The translations under genes were made by a program, and so were the position numbers. The notes beneath the pieces are model-generated. The model saw only the letters and a list, made by a program, of their open reading frames with translations. It did no database searches and was not told the DNA's origin. From positions 1 through 64,000 of the forward strand of contig JBFMGQ010000012.1 in NCBI GenBank assembly GCA_040752515.1: DNA of 64,000 bases, written 5' to 3'. This stretch comes from Tenuifilum sp040752515 (GTDB lineage Bacteria > Bacteroidota > Bacteroidia > Bacteroidales > Tenuifilaceae). Numbering within the stretch: position 1 is the stretch's first letter; every line of letters starts with the position of its first letter. This document shows positions 1-9,700 of the stretch, piece by piece.

Positions 1-87
1 CAGGCCGTGAAAATTTACAACTCTAAAAGATTACACGTATCTTTGGGCTATAAAACCCCTGACGATGTTTTTACGAGTGTTGCATAA
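1..87 (+). CDS. IS3-family transposase OrfB, C-terminal fragment
   Basis: The frame opening at base 1 runs to a TAA at 85-87 and encodes the last 28 residues of a DDE integrase/transposase. The visible run ends ...RLHVSLGYKTPDDVFTSVA, and the R-x-H-x-S-L-G-Y-x-T-P pattern is the classic C-terminus of IS3/IS150-type OrfB proteins. The rest of the gene lies left of the window, so I cannot tell whether the element is intact. No orfA or left end is visible. The match is short but the motif is distinctive. Confidence 0.75.
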   Translation, partial: QAVKIYNSKRLHVSLGYKTPDDVFTSVA

Positions 88-127
88 ATCTATTTACTAA
101 CCTGTAGACTTATTTCAGGACTAGACA
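1..127 (+). mobile_element. right end of an IS3-family insertion sequence
   Basis: The transposase stop at 87 is followed by a short non-coding tail and then CTGTAGACTTATTTCAGGAC (102-121) and TAGACA, which resembles the terminal inverted repeat of IS3-type elements. The left terminus is outside the window, so neither the inverted-repeat partner nor a target duplication can be checked. The boundary at about 127 is an estimate. Confidence 0.45.
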
Positions 128-137
128 CGTGAATTGA

Positions 138-222
138 AATGGAACGCAGATGACGCAGATTATGCTGATTTCCACTGTGAAACCCTGTGGTAATTATTTA
201 GTTGATGGTTGACGGTTGGTGG
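138..222 (+). repeat. compound intergenic repeat (modules M1-M2-M3)
   Basis: Three modules occur in order: M1, a GGAACGCAGATGACGCAGAT-like block; M2, a CACTGTGAAACCCTGTG-like block; and M3, GTTGATGGTTGACGGTTG. The same modules in the same order recur at 41165-41278 and twice at 45478-45700, and in reverse complement at 11443-11545 and 25101-25225. No coding potential is seen. This is one copy of the dispersed family discussed in the findings. Confidence 0.75.
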
Positions 223-245
223 TTTGAAAATGACCCGCCTTCTCA

Positions 246-408
246 TGTCATGCTGAGCTCCGCCGAAGCATCTCTTTTACCTTTAACCCTTTGATGAGAT
301 CCCTCGACTACGCTCGGGATGACAATACCCCTCTGGTTTACTCATTGCTTTTGTCATGCTGAGTCGCGATATATCGGGATAGACCCAGTCGAAGCATCTC
401 GTTGTACC
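246..408. repeat. dispersed TCATGCTGAG...GAAGCATCTC repeats
   Basis: Three related units lie here. One is at 246-278 (GTCATGCTGAGC...CGAAGCATCTC). An inverted one is at about 293-327 (GAGATCCCTCGAC...GGGATGACAA). A longer one is at 352-408 containing an internal small palindrome. These are the widespread Bacteroidota intergenic repeats; other copies lie at 12284-12317, 25297-25400 and 25795-26046. A short ORF reading through the unit on the minus strand shows no protein-like features. Confidence 0.7.
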
Positions 409-473
409 TTAAAACCTTTTTCCCTTTTTGAATGATTTTCCATAAAATCGCTCTTTGCTATACTTTCCCTTTT

Positions 474-524
474 GCGATGCAACGCTTCCCCCTGGCTCTT
501 TGGATTATACAATTCGTGCATCGC
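474..524 (-). repeat. GCGATGCA...TGCATCGC 50-bp inverted-repeat element, copy 1
   Basis: An approximately 51-bp segment is bounded by GCGATGCA and TGCATCGC, in opposite orientation to the copies at 11628-11678, 12164-12214 and 25471-25520. Interior words such as CTCTTTGG match the reverse complement of CCAAAGAG in the other copies. It looks like a small non-autonomous palindromic element or a fragment of the larger 350-bp repeat. Confidence 0.7.
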
Positions 525-547
525 CAAATACTTGGAATACCTCAATT

Positions 548-567
548 CCCAGGGTTAAAACCCTGGG
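548..567. repeat. CCCAGGGTT-AAAA-CCCTGGG palindrome
   Basis: This is a near-perfect short hairpin of a kind often dispersed between genes in Bacteroidota. It sits in the gene-free stretch between the IS remnant and the terminator of the first giant gene. There is no T-run, so it is not called a terminator. From 568 to 714 only further repeat scraps are seen, such as CCCCTACAGGG at about 580-590 and a GTACACTGCACACTG unit near 693-707 that recurs near 45970. Confidence 0.6.
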
Positions 568-714
568 CTACCTTAAATTACCCCTACAGGGCAATTTTTT
601 AGAGTGAACGCACGCGTCATCAAACGCGCGCTAACGAGAGAAAGAATTCACATTTAATCTTGAATTTTGAATTTGGAATCTTAAATCTTTCCGTACACTG
701 CACACTGAATACTA

Positions 715-744
715 AACAAAAACCCCAGCTCATCGCCGGGGTTT
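715..744 (-). terminator. intrinsic terminator of the first giant surface-protein gene
   Basis: Read on the minus strand, the stop codon of the giant gene is followed by AAACCCC...GGGGTTTTTGTTT: a stem of seven bases, a loop of about 11, and a T-rich run. The second giant gene carries almost the same terminator at 25049-25075, including the same GGGGTTTTTGTTTAGTATT tail. This supports duplication of the gene together with its 3' flank. Confidence 0.85.
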
Positions 745-749
745 GGTAT

Positions 750-3700
750 TTAGAAAGCAAAGTTATTGGGCGCATGGTATTGCGGGCCAGTTTCGGGAAT
801 TTTATACACGTGAATATCTACCGTATTGGAACCTGTATTGCTACAACCATTTGTTGAGGTTACCGTTGTAATGGAGTATGTAATGACCTTATCGGGATTT
901 GGCCCGCTCCAAACCAAATTGGGAGTAGTATAAACGTGTGGTGATGTAACATTATTAAAGTCATAAGTGTTTGTCCCATCGGTTAACTGGTAGTTATAGG
1001 GTGAGGTACCCCCAGAAAGTGTAATGGTTAACTCACTATGATCGCCATCGCAAATTGAACTGCTTCCTGATATGGCAATGGTAGCGCTAGGTCTTTCGTT
1101 TACAGTTACAGCAAGTGTTAGGGGGTCGCTATCGCCGCAACCGTTGGTTGTGTATACACTTACATTTCCTGAGGTGGCATTACTAGCGTAGTCAATGGAT
1201 ATTGAGTTACCACTACCCACAATAGTTGCACCTGTTCCGCTATAGCTCCATGTGTAGGTTAAGCTGGGGTTATTGGCTACAGAGTAACCCACGTTAATAT
1301 CTCCTTGGCAAACATTGTCGTCGTAAGTAACAAATGCCGCCGGTTTTTCGGGAAGCAACGGGAACGAAATGTTAACATCATCAGTCGAAGTGCACCCACC
1401 ATTAGTAATTGTCCAGCGCAGGGTATAATTATTACCGTTTATACCGTTAAATACACTATTTGGAACAGTGGGTTGAACAACAGTTCCGCCCAAACCGCTA
1501 ATTATGCTCCACTGTCCGGTACCAATCGTAGGTGTATTGGCAGCTAGTGTTGCCGAGGTTGCACCGCATAACGACTGGTCAACCCCAGCATCTGCTGTAG
1601 TTGGACGGGTATAGGTAGTTACTGGAGTTGGGTCAACAACCCCTGTGGTGGGGCTTGCAGGTACGTTATAGGTGAAACCTGTTAGCTGATAGGTTGCTCC
1701 AATAGCATCGGTTGGGAGTACATAAGGTTCAGCAGTAACTGTAACAGGGGTTTGGGCTACTCCATCCTTGGTATAGCTTAAAGTGTAGTTAAGTGGCCTA
1801 ACTGAACCAATAAATATTACAGGAATACCTGAGTCGCCGCAAACTGGGCCCGAGGGGTTAAACCTTGCTCTAGGTTTGGTGGTATTAATACATGCAGTAG
1901 TAAAATTCTGTGTACCCGCGGCAGGTATAGTAACTCGTGCTGATGTGGTTACAGTTCCAGCTGTTGAATTACCAGTTGCAGTTGAACTCAACTCTGTCCA
2001 TGTACCACTGTTATCGTAAGCTACTCGCATATCGGACAGACCATTCTGGGTCATAAGGGGTGTTAAATCGCTTGCAGCATCCCAGTCCAGTCCAACGTAT
2101 GCTTGGCTACCTGATGCAGCAGAAACCCTCCAATACTCCATGGAGTTAACATAGGTAAGAGGAGCGGCATAGCTATTGTAAGTTGGGTTTGGATTGAAAA
2201 ACTCCGCTGTCCAATCGATTGTACCTGGTGTGGACGATGATAGTTTTATCTTATTCCCTACGGTACTACCCTTGCCAATCGGAAACTTGAATTCATCGCC
2301 TGAGAGAATTCGTTTGGTTAACGGACCATCTACATACGAAGAACTAGATCCACCAGCAGGTATAACACAGTTAATTGCTGTATTGGTTATTATAAACTGA
2401 TTTGCTGAAGTGGTGACAATATTTCCATTGGTTAGGTAAAGGTTTCCTCCTACCTCAATGTTCCCGGCACTGTTAATATTTATACCATTGGTATTATTAA
2501 TTTTAAAATGGTTAAACTTGTTTGTTCCGGTAAAGTCACCCAGTGCGCCTCCCAGATTTTGAGCCGATGAACCAGCAAACTCAACCACGGCATTGGCTCC
2601 AGTACCTGCACGGAAAGCACCTGTTCCGTATCGTTCCATGGTTCCAAGTATTGTTAACTGACGGTTGTTCACGGAATTGTCAAGGGTAGGTCCATTAATA
2701 AGTAACTGTTCGCAAATGGTTAGATTTTTATTGGGTAAGTAACGGCTACCTGTACCCGTAAAATGTAATCGCCTAATCTGACTATACAGGTCAGCAACTA
2801 CGTTGTAGTTGGTTGACCCACCATACTCAATTGTACCACCAGTTGAACAATCCACAAAGCTATCGTATCGGCCAGCGGGGAAAGGTCCTCCATCGAGGTA
2901 TAGCGTACCTTGGCCCTGAACAATACCAATATTATGCCCATAGTAAGGCTGTGGCGCTCTTAAGGTGCCGTTGATAGTAGTTCGATAGGTAAATGCTTGA
3001 TTCTGGTTAATGGTTACCGTATCGCTGGCACTTATTGTAACAATAAATCCATTAGGGCCTCCAGTAAGCGTATATGGATCGCCTCCCGATTGTACCCAAA
3101 CCGAAGGATCGTTCCAATTCCCATCCTTTGTAGAGGTGAATTGGGGAATGTTGTTGGGAATTGCAGGGTCTTCACCTGCGGTGAACTCGCCATTTAAATC
3201 GTTAGTATTTGACAGGTAGAATGTAATGGTGTTATTGGTTTCATCCACATTATCGGTTCCAGCACCCGGGGCAGCCTTGCTCCAGCTGGTACCCCCTACA
3301 GTTCGGGCGGCAATGTAGTCTGTTTCTGAACCCTGAACATCTACGTCCTTGTACTTAAATACTAGTGAACCATTTAACCCTGCAACCGCATTGTTTTCAA
3401 CCTCCCAGTAGTATTGCAGAACACGCGTTGGGTCAATTACTCCGGGGTGGTGGTCATTAATAGCATTTACCCTGATGTAGCCCGTTGTAGTATTATCAGT
3501 ATAGGTAAATACTACTGGTGTATACTTCCCTGTTACCCCAATAGGATAGGTAAAGGTTTGAGATGGTCCGGAGTATGAACTGAAATACTTGCGAATACCT
3601 ACATTGCTAAACACGCCATCAACCACTACCATCTTTGAAGCGCTGAAGGGCGATCCCATTATATTACTATTGACGCCCAGATTTAGCATGTACTGGTTGA

Positions 3701-6700
3701 TATCCAGATTACCTAGGGTTAACACTAAATTCTTATTAAGACTTATGGAGTTCTGCAAGCGTGCTCCGTTAGAGTTGAATAGTTCTAACGTACTAAAAGT
3801 ACCTGTACCTGAGACATACTGTAACCCCGATCCCTTAAGCACGATTCCAGTTCCATCGCCATTGTCAGTATATGTAGCGTTATTGGTTAGGTTTCCAGCT
3901 AAAGTAACCTTATAGTTTCCACATGCAAGCGTTCCGCTCGATAGGGTTAAATTACCACTTACCGCTATGTCGCTTGACCCCAGAGTAACCGAGGTAATTG
4001 GATTAACAACCAGATTGTTGAAGGTAGTAAGGGATGTACCTAAAATTGATTGAGTGTTTCCGTTAAAAGTAGTAGTGTTAGTACCCGGTGTATAGGTTCC
4101 GTTGTTTGTAAAATCGCCCTTTAGCGTTACATTGATATTATTGGCAGTTAAGAAGCTATTACTATTTGTTAGTGTAAGTGAACCATTTAGCACCAAGTGG
4201 TTTACCATGAGGGTTAGGGTTGCATTACGAGCAGTTGCTGCTGACTTACCAGTGATTACCAAATTGTTGAGAGTAACATTGGCATCCATCCTGTAGTTTT
4301 GTACAGCATCAACTGTAGCCCATGATGATGGGGTTTGGGTAAAGATAATTTGCCCACCTGTAACACTACCGCTTGCCGGGCGAATGAATAAATCGCCAAA
4401 GGTTGTACCTCCCCCACGCACTATAGTTAAACTGCCACCACTCATGTTAAACACACTACCCGTATTGGTTACTTCCAGCTTAGCACGGGTAAGCGCTGTG
4501 GCATCGCCACCCTGTCCGTTAACTATTACCTCGCCTCCGCTTTGGTAATACTTAAGTACACCTGTAGTTGTAGAAGTGTTTCTACGGATTTGCCCGTTAA
4601 CAAATAGTTGACCTCCACTAACCACCAGGGTTGAGTTGCCATCGCCTGTGTAAACAATATCGTTGTTGTTATTTGTAGTACCATTTGTTGGTCCTACAAA
4701 TACCCTTCCAGCTTTAACAGTTAATTTACCAGCCAGGGTTACATCGTTGGTATTTACATTTGAATTGGCAATCAGTATATTTCGGTTACCGCTGTTGTTA
4801 GGGTAATCAATATACAAACCAGCAGTTTCAGGGATTACAAAAGGAGTAGTTGTTGAAATAGTAAAATCACTATTAGGGTTTGTTCGCCTATAAACCAGTG
4901 TTCCATTGCTCAGGGTAAGCCAATTATCAGTTAAAGTGGTTAGTGTGCCTCCTATATCAATAATCAGTGAGTCGGCCTGGGAGGATCCTTTGTTAATGGT
5001 AACATTTCCAAAACGTGTAATAGGATTGTTGCGTTGGTTAGTAACGCTCGAAGTATTGCTTCCGAAAAAGGTTAAAGGTATATTTCTGAAATCGCATTCA
5101 CGTGGTGTTGTAATACCTCCACCAGCAGCTCCAGTTGTATTATTTACAAGACTACCGCCAATGCTCATGCGTGCCGAGGAGGCATCCCAGTTGTCAATTG
5201 CGGAGTTGTCATTAACTAGTACATCGCCATTTACTACAAAGGTTTGTGTTATAGCACCACCACCATACCATACTAATCCTCCACCCTGAATATCGAGGTC
5301 GCCATTAACCGTAATAGTTTTTGCAATACGTGCAGTTGGGGGAGTAGGGTAGTTAACATTCCAAACCGGGCAGAACCATGAATCGGCATTCTGACCTCGG
5401 GTAATCAAATTACCATAAATTAAAAGATTGTTATTCGGGAATATTACATTAGAGCCTCCAAGTGGCGATAGTATAAGGTTACCATAGCTGGTAATACCAT
5501 TGGGGAGGTAGTATGTTGTCCCAGCAATCGGGTTGGTTGTATATAACTCTGTAGTACCAATGTTAACGTTGAAATCAGAGTAATCGCCTCCGGGGAACTG
5601 GAAGGTTGATGGGCTATCGTAATCACAAGCAACCCTAAAATTACCATTCCCATTAGGATGGTTAAGTACAAGTGAAAAGTTCGATGCTGGATTGAATCCA
5701 ATATCAAGAGCTGAACCTCTTTCAATTTTAAGTATTGCACAGCTTCGTGGGTCAGCATTCGGAGTTGTAAGGTTAGTAGCAAGGTAAACGGAATCGTTTC
5801 CTCCTATAATTACAATATCACCTGCACCAGGAACGGTAGCAGCAGGCGCTCCGCTATGGCCAGTAAGCGACCATGTGTTAACATTGCTCCAAAGCCCGCT
5901 TTGGCGACTATAGTAAACGGTTGGAGTACCAAATGGATTGGTAGGGTTATCGTCGCCAGCAGTATAGTCACCATCGAGGAAACTGGCGTTCTCAAGGAAA
6001 GTTCCTGTACCAGGTTCACCTACTATGTTGTTAGCCTCATCCACATCGCTGGCATTACCCTTTGACCATGTTGATGTATTAACATCAAAACGGGCTGCCA
6101 CATATCCATCTTCGGTAATTCCCGCCCCCGTAACCACATCGGTTTGGACATAAGTAAATCCCAGGGTAGCAGTTGCAGAGCCTAGGGTCATTCCACTTGT
6201 CTTGACCCTCCAGTAATAGGATAGTGAGCGATTCTTAGTGGTAGTAGCAGGGTGCTCATACCCAACAGGAACAACAGCAATATTACCCCACGATGTGGGT
6301 GTGCCATTAATGGTTATAGTAACTGGAGTGTATGCAGGTGCAGCATGGTTAGTTGAAGCAGCTCCAACAGGGTATGTAAAGGTGTTTGAGCCCGAGGCAA
6401 AGGTTCGTATTACTCCACCGTTACCCGCATCACCATCTGTTTGAATGTACCTGTTTGCTCCATAACCTGCAATGGTTGCACTTGAACCAAATGTTAAGCT
6501 ATACGTACCGATATTAAAGATTTTATCCTGCGAAAAAGTCAGCGTACCGTTAATGGTTATGTTACCACTTAGGCTAACGGGCGCAGCTAAAGCATCGGTG
6601 TTGTTAAGTTCCAGATTCCTGAAAATACCACTTCCATTGCTGGCAATTACCGTTGGGTCATCGTCGGCAATTACAATTTTTCCGCTACCTAAATGTAGGG

Positions 6701-9700
6701 TGTTATTATAAAAGTAAGATGTTGTTGTAGTAGCTGAAGATATTAGGGTAATGGTTTTACCGTTATCGTTTAGCGTTCCGGAAACCAGCATAACCGAGTC
6801 CTGTACGTGAAAATCGGCTTGAGTACCAGAGAAGTTTAAGATTTTACCGCTGGCCAACTCCATACGGAATTTCTTAAACACCAATGGAGTAGCAGTATTT
6901 GCAGTTATGGTTTGATTGCTCAAGCCATTAAATATGGTCCAATTTGTACCAGTTGTGTATGTTGTTCCATTGGCAACAAACATGTTACCTCCAATGGTAA
7001 CATTCAGGTTGTTGGCATTAAAATCGCCTGAGAGTAATGAGAAATTACCCAGTACAGACATAGGATAAGTGTCGAGTAACACCACACTGGTACTGCTCTG
7101 CCTGCTTACGCTAAAGTTACCGAATGCAGCTCTTGATATGACTCTGAAGTTAGGGGAATCGCCTAGAGCAGTTCCAGTATATGGCATTATTACAACCGAA
7201 CCTCCAGTAACCTCGATGTTGTTTGGATCGCTAAGTACCTCAAACGCTTTTTGCTGAGCAGCCGTAGAGCCATCGCCACAAACATCATAAATATATATGG
7301 TACCGCCGCTCATGTTGAATACGTTGGCTGCCTCGTTCAGGTTAAAGGAACCAAGTGCTCCTTGTAATCCACCAGCGATGCGGTTAGTTCCAAGGGGTGC
7401 ATTAACCAAATCATTAACAGTGGTGTAGGCTGTTGGAGTGCGGCGGAAACGTCCCCTTAGGTGGAAAGTCCCTCCGGTTTGAGTAAACGATGCTAAACCG
7501 CCACCAGCGCCTGCTGAGCGGTACTGTTTGGCATCAACTACGCCACCATTAATCTCAAACTGCCCCGACGCCACAGCCCACTGGATAAAACCTCCACTCT
7601 CGCGGGTTGATATATATCCTTTATTAATTTTAAATAACCCATATATTGAGAAGGAACTACAACCAGCACCAGTATTAATCCCCATGGCTGCATTATTAGG
7701 GGCTGTAACGTTGTAGGCCACATTAACCTCACGGTAATCATCTGCAGTAGTGAGTATAACCACATTATCGCCATCAAGTACCAATGCGCCATTGCCTGGA
7801 ACAAAGAAATCGGAGATGGGGCCGCCTGTGCCAGTGTCGCATGCCCCCTCGGAAAGCGAAGGGATTATGGTTGTTCCCTGCAGTACCAAAGTACCGGAAT
7901 GTATCCAAAGCGCTTTATCAAGATTTGGATTTGCACCACCACCATAGCCGCCTGCAATGTTGGCACCAAAAAGACGGAAATACTCATACTGGGTTGAGTA
8001 CACCGTTAAGCTATAGGTTTGGTCAACCCCCTTGCTTAGTACAAGGTTGTAAAAATCGGTTATTCCCTCGCAACGTAAGTTGTTGCTGGTATTCCCTAAA
8101 AAGTAAACAGTTGCATAACCCGATGTTGCTCCAGCTGTGGTAGGTGGCAGCAGGTTATATACCGGGTAGGTTAGGTTGGTGAACCTTACCGTACCATAGT
8201 TAGTAAAATCGCCATAAACCCGAACAGTATGCGATTGGGTGTAGTAATAATTGGTATATGGCGCTGTTCCACCTTCGGCTACTGCTGTTGGGTTTGTAGT
8301 TGTATTGGTTACCCCATTTCCAACCGTAATAGATGCACCATTTTCAACGGTTACGCTACCGTAGATGGTTAACTCGCGGCGAGCCGCAGTGTTATCGTTT
8401 ATACGGTAGGTACCCCGCATAACATGCAAATCACCATTAAGGGTTAGGTTGTGGAGTTGGGTAGCGGTTACACCCGGTGCGTTTATCCTTAGGGTATTAT
8501 ATGTAGTTTGCGCTGCGGGTAAAGTAAAATTAGCGGAGTTGTAGTACTCGGTGATACCCCCACCTGCATTTACAAACGTGTTAGTAGTGGCAGAGGGGAA
8601 GTTAACCGAAGCCAGTTTCAGGGTTCCTTGTCCGTCGAACTCCTTTAATGTATTCGTAAACCTAAAGGTTGACATATCGAGAATACCACCCCCGTTGATG
8701 TTAAGCTCGAGGTTGGTTGTAGCCACATCGGCGGTTAGGGTAACTGTACGTCCGCTAAGTATTACCACAATATCGCCATCGGTTGTGGGTGTACCAATAT
8801 TATTCCAGGTTGTACCACCGGGATCGCTGGTCCAGGTTGCAGGATCGTTCCAGTTTCCTGACTTATATGAGAAGAAAGTTTTAGGCGGATATCCGGCAGT
8901 CCATTCAGATGTAACAGCCGAAATATTTGAAGTACCCGTTATGGTAAAGGTTTTAGCCACATCGTTAAAGCTCTGTGTACCCGAAGGGGTAGCCCATGCT
9001 CCGGCTGTTGGCCTTACCCATATGGAACTTGGGTCAACAGGGTTCTCGGTTACATCGTACTGGAACGTTAGGGTTGCTGTGGTAGCGCCACTACCGGAAA
9101 CCTGCCAGTAACGCTTTAAGTACTGTGAGCCAAGCGTGGCGCTGTAAACGGTTCTGAAGCGGAGGTAAGTTGAGCCAGTTATGTTGCTTGCTATAACAGG
9201 AGCGTAAACACCGTTTGACCCAATTGGGATAGTATAAGAAGTAGCAGCGGCTACGGCCTGTTGAACGTAACCAGTGCCATTAATATCGATATAGGTAGTA
9301 CTTCCAAAAGTACCCTGAATGGCTGTAGCAGAGGTGTTTTGAATTGTAATGTTGAAGTTGCCCAGTTGGAGCAAACCATTATTAATGGTTAATACCCCAT
9401 TCACGGTGCTATTGCCTATAGCTGTTTTTGCACCTCCGCCATTAATAACGAGATTCTGATAATTTGGAGTAGTGATAATCTGTTGATTGCCAGCCGCTAG
9501 GTAACTTACAGTACTATTTGAACCAGCGGTTGTGTTTAAGGTTGTAATACTGTTGCTTGCACCATACAGATTGAGCTGATGAGCCAAACCAGCACCTGTC
9601 ATGGTTATTGTACCGGTATTATCAACCAAATTACCTGTTATGTTAAGTGTCTTAGCATTGGTGGTTCCAAAGTTTAAAGTACCATCTATTGTAACATTAC

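Noticed and set aside
354..545. 63-aa minus-strand ORF as a small protein
   Set aside because: It runs through two unrelated dispersed repeats, so the reading frame is fortuitous.
8551..9111. 186-aa plus-strand ORF opposite giant gene 1
   Set aside because: It is a shadow of the low-complexity antisense strand. Composition mirrors the Thr/Asn-rich coding strand and no domain is seen.
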